64,000 nucleotides of DNA from Leptolyngbya sp. SIO1E4 (lineage in GTDB: Bacteria > Cyanobacteriota > Cyanobacteriia > Phormidesmidales > Phormidesmidaceae), in NCBI GenBank assembly GCA_010672825.2, contig JAAHFU020000001.1:2170001-2234000 (forward strand), in the 5' to 3' direction. The notes below the pieces were generated by a model, which was not told where the DNA came from, did no database searches, and saw only the letters and a list, made by a program, of their open reading frames with translations. Within the stretch, counting starts at the first letter, position 1; every line of letters starts with the position of its first letter. The position numbers and the translations under genes were made by a program. Positions 43,269 through 51,396 of the stretch are shown piece after piece.

Positions 43269-43826
43269 ATGATGATTGTCTTAGTGAGACATGGAAAACC
43301 TACCGTTACTTCGCAAGAATGGATTAATGGTCATGAAATTCCAAGATTTGCAAGTCGGTATCAAGCAGCCAGAATTTCTAGCGACTCTTTACCATCAGAA
43401 GAACTTAGCTTATTGGTTCAATCAGCAAAAGCAGTCTTCACTAGCGATTTGCCTCGATCTATCCACTCTGCTCAAATCCTTGAACCTTCTATTCCCGTAG
43501 TGAGTAACTCTATATTTCGTGAAATAGAGTTTATGTTCCAGTTTCCAACTAACCTTCGTCTACCAGCTCTAATTTGGATTATTCTCGCGAGATTGCTGTG
43601 GGGATTGGGTTATTCCCCTTCTTCTTATTCGCAGCTTGATGCTAAAAATCAAGCTAAACAAGCGGCTGATTTTCTAGAACAGCAATCTAGCGAGATTGGT
43701 TCTATTGTTTTAGTTGGTCATGGTCTCACCAATCTTTTTATTGCCCGTGAGTTGAAGAAACGGGGATGGCGTGGTCCTCGAACTCCTAACATGGCACACT
43801 GGAGCTATGCTGTTTACAATCGTTAG
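43269..43826 (+). CDS. histidine phosphatase family protein
   Basis: 185 residues from the first of two adjacent ATGs (MMIVLVRHGKP). Catalytic RHG near residue 7-9, SDLPRSIHSAQIL and the second catalytic His in VLVGHGLTNLFIA, all present. A hydrophobic stretch LPALIWIILARLLWG in the middle is unusual for the family. AT-rich. Substrate unknown. Confidence 0.8.
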   Translation: MMIVLVRHGKPTVTSQEWINGHEIPRFASRYQAARISSDSLPSEELSLLVQSAKAVFTSDLPRSIHSAQILEPSIPVVSNSIFREIEFMFQFPTNLRLPALIWIILARLLWGLGYSPSSYSQLDAKNQAKQAADFLEQQSSEIGSIVLVGHGLTNLFIARELKKRGWRGPRTPNMAHWSYAVYNR

Positions 43827-44013
43827 AGTATTTCCCTAAGAATGTAACTGATAGAGATACATAGGGGCATCTTTAGACGGGATGAGACCTCTTCTATAAA
43901 GTTAGCTAACACTAGATGGCAGGGGATGGACGAGGAGTATCTATTGGAAATTGAAGATTAATTGCGATCGCTGCATTTCATCGTTAAGGCGGCAAGATTC
44001 TATTTCAATAGAC

Positions 44014-44802
44014 ATGATGACTACAGCGATCCCTGAAGAAGCGAAGCAGGCACAGTTTGTCGTTAGAGAGGTTCTTGGTGACTCAATTCTAGGAATCTAT
44101 CTTTTTGGCTCAGTTGTGGTAGGTGGGCTAAAGCGGGATAGCGACGTTGATGTTCTGGTCGCGGTGAAAGAGTCGCTTACCTTTAGCAAAAGGCAAATGT
44201 TGGTTGGCCGCTTGCTGAAGGTTTCCGGAGCCATTGGAAATGCGCACTCAGTTCGGCCAATTGAATTAACCATTGTTAAGGTCTCAGATGTCGTGCCATG
44301 GCGCTATCCCCCGCGAGCAGAATTCGTGTACGGGGAATGGTTGCGAGAAGAGTATGAAGCTGGCTCAGTCCCGGAAGCCGCCTATGATCCTGACTTGGCG
44401 ATTGTACTGAAGAAGGTGATTGATAATAGTTTGCCAATGTATGGCGATACAGCTATCAACCTTTTCGAGCCAATCGCTACAGCGGATATCCGTAGAGCTA
44501 TACGAGAATCTTTGTCAGGTTTGCTTGAGGGAGTCGAAGGTGACGAGCGTAATGTCATTTTGACTCTGGCAAGAATGTGGCTGACAGCCACTACGGGCGA
44601 TATCGTTCCGAAAGATAGGGCGGCCGAGTGGGCGATGAAGCAATTACCCAAAGAGTATGCATCCGTACTCAATGAGGCCCGATTGGGTTATCTTGGCAAA
44701 ACTGATGATAATTGGTCTGGCCGACGAGATCAGGTCATGATGCTCGTTCGTCATATGCAAGGTTCTGTAGAGGAGTGTCTTGATTCCCGTCCATGGTCTT
44801 AA
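44014..44802 (+). CDS. aadA-like: AadA-like aminoglycoside (3'')/(9) adenylyltransferase
   Basis: 262 residues. Nucleotidyltransferase core LFGSVVVGGLKRDSDVDVLV gives the GS and D-x-D motifs. The C-terminal helical domain matches AadA closely in layout: VVPWRYPPRAEFVYGEW, GDERNVILTLARMWLTATTG, PKDRAAEWAMKQLP and ARLGYLG. AadA enzymes adenylylate streptomycin and spectinomycin, inactivating them. It is followed by a GCCGC/GCGGC hairpin and GTTAGAC, as aadA cassettes are in integrons. Activity against these drugs is untested; it is a divergent member. Confidence 0.85.
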   Translation: MMTTAIPEEAKQAQFVVREVLGDSILGIYLFGSVVVGGLKRDSDVDVLVAVKESLTFSKRQMLVGRLLKVSGAIGNAHSVRPIELTIVKVSDVVPWRYPPRAEFVYGEWLREEYEAGSVPEAAYDPDLAIVLKKVIDNSLPMYGDTAINLFEPIATADIRRAIRESLSGLLEGVEGDERNVILTLARMWLTATTGDIVPKDRAAEWAMKQLPKEYASVLNEARLGYLGKTDDNWSGRRDQVMMLVRHMQGSVEECLDSRPWS

Positions 44803-44812
44803 AAAGCATTGC

Positions 44813-44843
44813 AGCGAACAAGCCGCTGAATGCGGCGTTAGAC
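44813..44843 (+). other. attC-like cassette end after the AadA-like gene
   Basis: AGCGAAC, AA, GCCGC, TGAAT, GCGGC, GTTAGAC: a five-bp hairpin flanked by imperfect core sites, ten bases after the aadA stop. Shorter than a standard attC, so perhaps a deletion form. Confidence 0.45.
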
Positions 44844-44867
44844 AGACGAAGAAACCCTGAGGTGACG

Positions 44868-45113
44868 ATGACGAACATGCTTTCCATTGGTGGGCCTGGC
44901 TCCAAATATAGTCTCCCGAACGCGCCCGCCGCAGGATTCCTTTCTGGCTTGTGGCACGGTTTGATCTTGCCGTTCACCTTCATCATCAGCCTGTTCGATT
45001 CTGATGTCAGGATCTACGAGATCAACAATTCTGGACTCTGGTATGACTTTGGCTTCATCCTTGGTGCGTCGTCGTCGCTGGGCGGCGGCGGATCGTTAGC
45101 GAATGCGCGTTAG
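44868..45113 (+). CDS. small protein of the kind found in gene cassettes
   Basis: 81 residues from MTNMLSIGGPG (GAGGTGACG upstream). Contains AGFLSGLWHGLILPFTFIIS, a hydrophobic helix, then VRIYEINNSGLWYDFGFILG and a Gly/Ser end. From memory similar small proteins appear among mobile cassettes; no function known. Its stop overlaps GCGTTAG and is followed by GCCTAAC, again core-site-like. Confidence 0.6.
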   Translation: MTNMLSIGGPGSKYSLPNAPAAGFLSGLWHGLILPFTFIISLFDSDVRIYEINNSGLWYDFGFILGASSSLGGGGSLANAR

Positions 45114-45196
45114 TGTGATGCCTAACACGCCGATAGTGAATTCGTCCTTACCTCAGCATTAACGATGCGGATGTTGATACAAATAAAGGAACTTTG

Positions 45197-45231
45197 AGCC
45201 TGCATTAGTAAGCCCGTAGCAGGCTTTTTTT
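45197..45231 (+). terminator. rho-independent terminator after the aadA-like cassette genes
   Basis: AGCCTGC, loop of 15 bases, GCAGGCT, then seven Ts (with an alternative inner pairing). Ends the plus-strand transcript of 44014-45113. Confidence 0.75.
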
Positions 45232-45328
45232 ATGGAACGTTTAGCCTCTAAAGTAGCGAGTCTGCCATGCCTAATATATGGCCTGCCTTTGCCTAGAACA
45301 TCTCCTAAAGCGCCTCGACCGAATCCTT

Positions 45329-45427
45329 TATAGCAAAAGGCAGAAAGCAGAAGGCAGAAAGCAAAATCTGGCTGCATAAGGATTTCAGAAAATCTAATTG
45401 CCCTAACCAGCACTTCAGGTGCAATAT
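45329..45427 (-). repeat. family B miniature element, copy B3 (inverted)
   Basis: tatagcaaaaggcagaaag to cacttcaggtgcaatata, inverted relative to B2. Full length. Confidence 0.8.
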
Positions 45428-45578
45428 ATACAGCTTTTCTAGCTTAAGTTTATACCCTCCGAGAGGAGACAAATCCCTATTGGGAAAGTCCGCTAAAATA
45501 GGCTTGCTGATAATTCGAACATTCGAAAATCTTCGACATCCAAACAAAAGTCTTTATGGAAATACGCTAAAAAATGTC

Positions 45579-46892
45579 ATGTACTTAGCTGCTGAAAAAA
45601 GTTTAATTGCCCGTGATACGGCCATTCCTGGATTGGAAATGGTACTCAATCCTGACTGCCTACGCTCATCTCTACAACAGCTGTTGCCTGACACACCATT
45701 AGACGATTTACAGCCAACTTATCTGCGCTATAAGATAGGAACAAATTGCCTGGTGGCTTACCGACTCAAGTTAAAAAAACAGTGGCTAACGTTTTATGTC
45801 AAAGCCTTACACCAGAAACATACGACACAAGTAAAGACATGGCAACAACGCCCTGGTCTAGTGGGGCCTCTAGGTTTTGGTCGCCAAGTTCTACCATCAA
45901 TGGCTACAAAACTCTCAGAATTTCCCAATGATTCTAAATTGCCAGGGTTAGCCTATCTCACCCAGTTAAAAGATTCTTTGCAAGGCTATCGATGCCTTTT
46001 TCCCAACAGTTCTCAATCGGGCAAATTGTTGCAATTGCGCTACAAAACTGAGCGACGCTATGTTGCCCAATGGGTTGAGGACGGACAGCCCCAGGCTTTA
46101 GTGAAAGCTTATGCTGCAAGAGGTTTTGAAACTGCTAGCAGGAATATTCGCAGTCTCCATTCCTGTGATGGGTTGAAACTAGCCCGGCCCTTAGCTCAAT
46201 TTCCAGATCAGGGTCTCATTAGCTATGAGTGGTTACCGGGGAAAGATTTGGCATTACTGTTGACTGAGTCTAATAATAATCGTTCTGAGCTAGAGGCCGT
46301 GGGCAATGCCCTCGCCAAGTTACATCAGCAGACCCTACCTAGGCAAGACAACGATCCTAATTTAGTTAATATCAGAGCAGTGTTGGACTTAGTCGATTGG
46401 TTGAGCTTTGTGTGGCCAGATGTAAAAAAATTAGCTCATCAAATCGGCGATCATCTGGTTCAGCACTTACACCAAATGCCTCGGCTATATCAAGCTATTC
46501 ATGGTGATTTTTACACCGATCAGGTAGTGGTGATGAGCGATGCGATCGCAATTCTCGATCTAGATCGGGCTACCCAGGGAGACCCTATGGTTGATTTGGG
46601 TAACTTTCAAGCTCATCTAGAGCGTCAGTGTCTTCAAGAAGCGCTATCTTATGCTCAGATAGAAGACATTCAATCACATTTACTCACGGGCTATCACACG
46701 GCCTCTGAGTCTAATGTTGGTCTTAATTCTGATACTCGACTTTCTCTATATACAGCCCTAGGACTTTTCTTTTTATCTCCTGCGCCCTTTCGCTATCGCG
46801 ACCCGTCCTGGCCAGAGTTAACCATGCAACTTTTAGAACGCGTGCTTCAGCTTTTAGAACAGATACCTGCCCATCCGTTCTGGCTAGCATAG
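45579..46892 (+). CDS. phosphotransferase (APH/maltokinase-like) family protein
   Basis: 437 residues from MYLAAEKSLIARD. The N-terminal half carries a divergent nucleotide-binding lobe (LRYKIGTNCLVAYRLKLKK). The C-terminal lobe has the kinase-like core: SYEWLPGKDLALLL, LAKLHQQTLP, catalytic AIHGDFYTDQVVV and metal Asp in IAILDLDRATQGDPMVDLG, all intact. Length exceeds simple antibiotic kinases and is nearer to maltokinase-like proteins; substrate unknown. Family B element directly upstream. Confidence 0.78.
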   Translation: MYLAAEKSLIARDTAIPGLEMVLNPDCLRSSLQQLLPDTPLDDLQPTYLRYKIGTNCLVAYRLKLKKQWLTFYVKALHQKHTTQVKTWQQRPGLVGPLGFGRQVLPSMATKLSEFPNDSKLPGLAYLTQLKDSLQGYRCLFPNSSQSGKLLQLRYKTERRYVAQWVEDGQPQALVKAYAARGFETASRNIRSLHSCDGLKLARPLAQFPDQGLISYEWLPGKDLALLLTESNNNRSELEAVGNALAKLHQQTLPRQDNDPNLVNIRAVLDLVDWLSFVWPDVKKLAHQIGDHLVQHLHQMPRLYQAIHGDFYTDQVVVMSDAIAILDLDRATQGDPMVDLGNFQAHLERQCLQEALSYAQIEDIQSHLLTGYHTASESNVGLNSDTRLSLYTALGLFFLSPAPFRYRDPSWPELTMQLLERVLQLLEQIPAHPFWLA

Positions 46893-46953
46893 GCGATTTA
46901 ATCTTCTGACCCTAATGCCGACAACCCTAATCCATGGAAAGGTTTAAGCTTAC

Positions 46954-47211
46954 TTGGGTTTGCACATATGGAAACTCGGCCAGCCATTGTATGCCATGTA
47001 TCGTAGCCGTGATATCAATGTTCGTCCCATACGTGAGGGTGAACGCTTAAACGTGGAGGCCATTGTTCGTCGAGCTTTTCCGCTGGTCGAGCGTTGGTTT
47101 TTTGAGTGGATGCCGGATGTCCTCGTTGTCGAACAGGAGGAGAAACTGCTCGGCTTAGTTGTTTCAATGGTCGACGCTTGTCGGATTGGAACAAAGTCGT
47201 CTGGGGGTTGA
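46954..47211 (+). pseudogene. truncated GNAT acetyltransferase
   Basis: The N-terminal third of an acetyltransferase is readable (NVRPIREGERLNVEAIVRRA, then DVLVVEQEEKLLGLVV), but the acetyl-CoA-binding Q/R-x-x-G-x-G/A motif never follows; the frame ends in SSGG. After it lies GTTAGCATGTTAGGC, core-site-like. Most likely a remnant left by recombination. Confidence 0.55.
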
Positions 47212-47290
47212 TGGCTGCAGCCGTAATGGGGGTGTGGCTACTGTAGTGGAGGGTTAGCATGTTAGGCGGTACGGGCCGCAGGCAAATATC

Positions 47291-48802
47291 ATGATTATTG
47301 ATGACCAACATTACGATCTGATCATTATTGGCACCGGGGCTGGGGGGGGAACGCTAGCGCAAAAGCTGGCACCTACAGGTAAGAAGATTCTGATCCTGGA
47401 GAGGGGAGACTTTATGCCCCTGGAGGAACAGAATCGCAGTAGCGTCGATATCTTCAAACGTGAGCGCTATCATGCCCCCGAGCAGTGGTATGACAGTGCT
47501 GGAGAACCGTTTTCGCCACAGATGAACTATGCCATCGGCGGCAATACCAAAATCTATGGGGCAGCTCTGCCCCGCTGGCGAGAGCGAGACTTTGAAGCGG
47601 TTAAGCACCAAGATGGCTTTTCACCCGAGTGGTGTGTTAAGTACTCAGAGTTTGAACCTTATTACACAGAAGCCGAACAGCTCTATAAAGTGCATGGTGA
47701 GGCTAGCAGCGATCCGACTGAGCCACCCCATAGTCAACCATATCCGTTTGAGGCGATCGCCCATGAGCCTCAAATTGCTGAACTGTGTGGGGCGATCGCC
47801 CAGCAAAACCTCCATCCCACGGCCCTACCCCTAGGGCTGACCCGTCAGGAAGACGACCCCACCAATGATGCTGAGGTGAGCGGCATTACCCCAGCGTTGC
47901 AGCATCCCAATGTGACCCTCAAGACCAGGGCCAAAGTTGTTTGCTTGCATACCAACTCTTCGGGCCTGACGGTGAAGGCCGTCGAAGCCAAAATTGGCAA
48001 ACAGTCTTACCTGTTTTTTGCCGACGTTATGGTTCTGGCTTGCGGGGCAGTAAACTCCGCTGCCTTACTGCTGCGATCGGCCAACGATAAACACCCCCAG
48101 GGCCTGGCCAACGGCTCTGACTTGGTGGGGCGCAATTTAATGAAGAACCTCAAGACTGCGGTTGTGCAGCTGAGAACCCAGGCAAATTCAGGGGCTTTTC
48201 CAAAAACGGTATGCGTCAATGATTTTTACTGGGGAGATGGTGACTTTGCTTACCCCATGGGCCATGTTCACAATTCAGGGGGGCTGCTCACCGACATCAT
48301 TTTTGCAGAAGCGCCGCCCCTCACGTCAGTTTTGGCAAAATACATGCCAGGGTTTGGCCTCAAACAGTTAGCGACTCGTTCCATTGGCTGGTGGGCACAG
48401 ACGGAGGATTTGCCCGACCCTAACAACCGCGTACGCATTGATGGTAAAAAGCTATACATCGACTACACGCCCAATAATCTCGAAGCCCACGATCGCCTGG
48501 TTTATCGCTGGATTGATGTTCTCAAAGCGGTTGAAAAACAGGTAGGAGGGGCGCAGCGGGGGGCTATCCATCCTCGGGCTGAAGCACCGCTGCAGGTGAT
48601 GGCCAACCAGTGCGGCACCTGTCGCTTTGGTGAGGATTCTGCCACATCAGTGCTGGATCGTACCTGCCGCACCCATGAGGTAGACAATCTCTATGTAGTC
48701 GATGGCAGTTTCTTTCCCTCCAATGCCAGCGTCAGCCCTGCACTAACAATCATGGCTAATGCCCTGCGAGTAGGGGATCACTTAATCGAACGATTAGCAT
48801 AA
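47291..48802 (+). CDS. GMC family oxidoreductase
   Basis: 503 residues. FAD-binding IIGTGAGGGTLAQKL at the N-terminus, ILERGDFMP, GGNTKIYGAALPRWRERDF, and the C-terminal GMC end LYVVDGSFFPSNASVSPALT with the expected His position replaced by Asn-Ala-Ser-Val-Ser. In related bacterial enzymes a Cys-rich segment follows LP.G; here it reads LPLGLTRQEDDPTNDAEVSG, apparently shortened. Oxidises an alcohol or sugar group; substrate unknown. Native-looking composition with several HIP1 sites. Confidence 0.85.
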   Translation: MIIDDQHYDLIIIGTGAGGGTLAQKLAPTGKKILILERGDFMPLEEQNRSSVDIFKRERYHAPEQWYDSAGEPFSPQMNYAIGGNTKIYGAALPRWRERDFEAVKHQDGFSPEWCVKYSEFEPYYTEAEQLYKVHGEASSDPTEPPHSQPYPFEAIAHEPQIAELCGAIAQQNLHPTALPLGLTRQEDDPTNDAEVSGITPALQHPNVTLKTRAKVVCLHTNSSGLTVKAVEAKIGKQSYLFFADVMVLACGAVNSAALLLRSANDKHPQGLANGSDLVGRNLMKNLKTAVVQLRTQANSGAFPKTVCVNDFYWGDGDFAYPMGHVHNSGGLLTDIIFAEAPPLTSVLAKYMPGFGLKQLATRSIGWWAQTEDLPDPNNRVRIDGKKLYIDYTPNNLEAHDRLVYRWIDVLKAVEKQVGGAQRGAIHPRAEAPLQVMANQCGTCRFGEDSATSVLDRTCRTHEVDNLYVVDGSFFPSNASVSPALTIMANALRVGDHLIERLA

Positions 48803-48897
48803 ACGTTGGCTGTGTTTTTGTCGTTGGCAGGCATTCAGCCCATGTTGTCTACTGATGGCTTCAACAGTAGATGTCGCCCACCTACTGCCGTGAGACA

Positions 48898-49416
48898 CTA
48901 TGTTGCACGGGGATGACGATAAATTTGCCACTGACCACCCCGGAACATCACCTCTTTCTCGTACTTTGCACCGATAGCTAAAGCCAGATTAATTGACGGA
49001 AGGTTTTCAGCATGAATGAAGCTTATTAATGCAATATCAGGGATGTGTTCTCTGGCAGTTACCTGGACTGCTCTTGCGGCTTCACTGGCAAAGCCCTTAC
49101 CCCAATATTGCCGAGCCAAAGCCCATTTTATCTCTGGCTCTGGCCAATCATTGGGATACCAAAAACCGACTGGCCCGAGGACTATTCTGCTACTTTTTGC
49201 TTCAACAGCATAAGGCCCGTAGCCACGTAGTTGCCAATGCCCAATCATGCCACACAGTGTTCGCCACGTTTCTCCCTCTGAGAGTTTGCGACCCACGGTA
49301 AATTGAGTAGCTTCGGCATCAGAGTAATATTCATGTAAATCTTTCCAATCTTCTTCACGAAACTGTCGGAGAATTAATCTTGGTGTCTCTATTTCTCGTG
49401 GGACTAGAAGATCCAT
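48898..49416 (-). CDS. GNAT acetyltransferase (RimJ/RimL type)
   Basis: 172 residues from MDLLVPREIETPRLILR; the longer frame upstream runs into a repeat element and is not used. RLILRQFREEDWKDL at the N-terminus, PEPEIKWALARQYWGKGFAS (acetyl-CoA loop Q-Y-W-G-K-G) and FIHAENLPSINLALAIGA at the end. Acetylates a protein N-terminus or small molecule; target unknown. Confidence 0.85.
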   Translation of the reverse strand: MDLLVPREIETPRLILRQFREEDWKDLHEYYSDAEATQFTVGRKLSEGETWRTLCGMIGHWQLRGYGPYAVEAKSSRIVLGPVGFWYPNDWPEPEIKWALARQYWGKGFASEAARAVQVTAREHIPDIALISFIHAENLPSINLALAIGAKYEKEVMFRGGQWQIYRHPRAT

Positions 49417-49460
49417 AAGACACCTAACTATACTTTCATGAGGCACTTCGAGGGCAATGA

Positions 49461-49566
49461 TATAGCAGTCCGTATTTGTATTAGGACAGTCCAGATAACT
49501 CAACCGCTCTCTCATCAAGCGTTTCTATTCATCCTTCTGCTTTCATTCTTCTGCCTTTTGCTATAT
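49461..49566 (+). repeat. family C miniature element, copy C2
   Basis: 106 bp from tatagcagtccgtatttg to ctgccttttgctatat. The right end is the same as in family B, the left end and centre match C1. Confidence 0.75.
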
Positions 49567-49588
49567 CTCATTAATGATATCTGACACA

Positions 49589-50623
49589 TCAACCGAGTAT
49601 TCGGCGTGTGTTTTCCTCGATTTCATGGGCTTTTTGTTTAAGCATGACCTGATCAGATTTCTGTAGTCTTTTCAGGGCATTTATGATTTCCGGGTCTTCT
49701 GGATAAATAATTCTTGCCAGCTTTTTTAAGGTAAGAATTTGATTTTTAGGTCGTGCTTCATAGAGTTCGCGTAATACGAAATCGCGGTAGCAGCTCAAAA
49801 AGTAATTACTGAATTCGAGGGTCTCTTGGCACATTGAGCGTAGCTGCTGGCGATCGGCCGCTTGAGTGGGAATCAAATACTGCCAACGATTCCGACATCG
49901 TTCGTATACCTGCTCAATCAGAGGTGCCCATTCATCATTAATGGACATCTTGTATTGCTCAACAGCTTCCTGTTTACTGCCAATGTATTGCCCAGTCTTT
50001 AAGGCAACCAAGGCTGTTGCAAGCCAACTCACTGTGCTAACTAACCACTTACTGCTAGGGCGATTGATCCCGTCGGCACAAGGAATAGTTTGATGCTCGT
50101 AACCATAAAATTCTGCTTGGACATCAGGATAATCTAGAGGGAAAATCAAAACTTCAGCAGCTCGTGTGACAAGTAAAGCCGTCTGAGGCGCGTGCATTGC
50201 CCATTGCACCCAGTCTTTAGAAGTAGGGTTAGAAATCTGGTTGCGAATATCTTCGCCATATAGAAATTGGGTAGAGTGTTTAAAGTTAAGGGCGATGCCT
50301 GCATTTTCAGCAAGAGCAAGAGACAATGCAGCTTCAGCACCTGGCTTAATCTCTAGCAATACTGAGCTGATTTGGGCACAAGATTGACCCAGGCTCATTG
50401 CCTTCTTGGCTTCCTCTGGATCGTGAAAATTTCCCTTGAAAATGACGTAAAGGTCTAAGTCACTATTAGTAATAGCATTACCATTACCATAACTTCCTTG
50501 TAGGTAATAACCGCGAATACGTCCTAGAAATACTTTCTCAAAAACACCGATCACTCCCTGCAGAATCTGATCGATTTTAGGATGTTGGGTTGAATAGGCG
50601 AGAGTATACATCACTTCGCTCAT
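49589..50623 (-). CDS. nucleotidyltransferase domain protein
   Basis: 344 residues; GGAGGAATC before the ATG. Pol-beta-type core YYLQGSYGNGNAITNSDLDLYV near residue 40-60 gives GS and D-x-D, followed by a large helical region. Similar to aminoglycoside nucleotidyltransferase-like proteins, but specific C-terminal signatures are missing, so the substrate is open. Twelve bases separate it from a GNAT gene upstream, forming a two-gene operon. Confidence 0.75.
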   Translation of the reverse strand: MSEVMYTLAYSTQHPKIDQILQGVIGVFEKVFLGRIRGYYLQGSYGNGNAITNSDLDLYVIFKGNFHDPEEAKKAMSLGQSCAQISSVLLEIKPGAEAALSLALAENAGIALNFKHSTQFLYGEDIRNQISNPTSKDWVQWAMHAPQTALLVTRAAEVLIFPLDYPDVQAEFYGYEHQTIPCADGINRPSSKWLVSTVSWLATALVALKTGQYIGSKQEAVEQYKMSINDEWAPLIEQVYERCRNRWQYLIPTQAADRQQLRSMCQETLEFSNYFLSCYRDFVLRELYEARPKNQILTLKKLARIIYPEDPEIINALKRLQKSDQVMLKQKAHEIEENTRRILG

Positions 50624-50635
50624 GATTCCTCCGGA

Positions 50636-51235
50636 CTACAGAGGACGTTGCCACGGTTCACTGTACTGCTGATACCCAACCCGCTCAAAAGTAGAAATCA
50701 TTGGAATATTGTTTACGTCTGTGTCACAAAACACTCTCCACACTCCGACCTCTTGTAGAACTCGTGTTCCTTTTAATAATAAATCGGTAGCAAAACCATG
50801 TCCGCGATATTCTGGCAAAACCCCAATGTAGTAGATGCTGGCTTCTTCTAAACCCTCTTTAGCGCATCCTTGATAAATGACTGGGAAAATAAATCCAACG
50901 ACTCTATCATCACTATTAACTCCAATCTGCCACCAGTCATCTTGATACGAGAATCCTGCTTGCGACTCAGCTAAAAAGTGCTCAGCCGCTTGGCGGGCTC
51001 CCTGCTCCATAACTTGTTTGCGATCGCTGGCATCAATCGATGACTCCATAACCTGAGCAACGACCGAAAGTAAACCCTCACGACTCAGCGTTTTAGCCGC
51101 TTTGAATTCCAATCGAGCAGGAACCTCAAGCAACGGCTTAGGCTCTTCCCACACAAATGGAACTTTCCAGTAGATTGGCTGACTCATAAACTCCACTAAA
51201 GTTTTCGTGTTGTTAAGGATTGAGATCTCGCTCAT
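50636..51235 (-). CDS. GNAT acetyltransferase
   Basis: 199 residues from MSEISILNNTK. The acetyl-CoA-binding motif is clear: ASIYYIGVLPEYRGHGFATDLLLKG, and the C-terminal NNIPMISTFERVGYQ is typical. Operon with the nucleotidyltransferase downstream. Target unknown; the combination suggests modification of small molecules. Confidence 0.82.
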   Translation of the reverse strand: MSEISILNNTKTLVEFMSQPIYWKVPFVWEEPKPLLEVPARLEFKAAKTLSREGLLSVVAQVMESSIDASDRKQVMEQGARQAAEHFLAESQAGFSYQDDWWQIGVNSDDRVVGFIFPVIYQGCAKEGLEEASIYYIGVLPEYRGHGFATDLLLKGTRVLQEVGVWRVFCDTDVNNIPMISTFERVGYQQYSEPWQRPL

Positions 51236-51278
51236 TCCATCGCTGAGAGACCATGAGTCAATAGGCTGGGTTGCGAGA

Positions 51279-51376
51279 GATTGCACCTGAAATGCAAGTT
51301 AGGACAATCGGACTTCCTGAAATCCTTATGTAGCAAGGTTTTGATTTCTGCCTTTTGCCTTCTGCTTTCTGCCATA
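51279..51376 (+). repeat. family B miniature element, copy B4
   Basis: attgcacctgaaatgcaag to tgctttctgccataaa; the distal TATAGC end is changed to ccataaa. Confidence 0.75.
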
Positions 51377-51396
51377 AAACCCAGCCTAGAAGCGAA

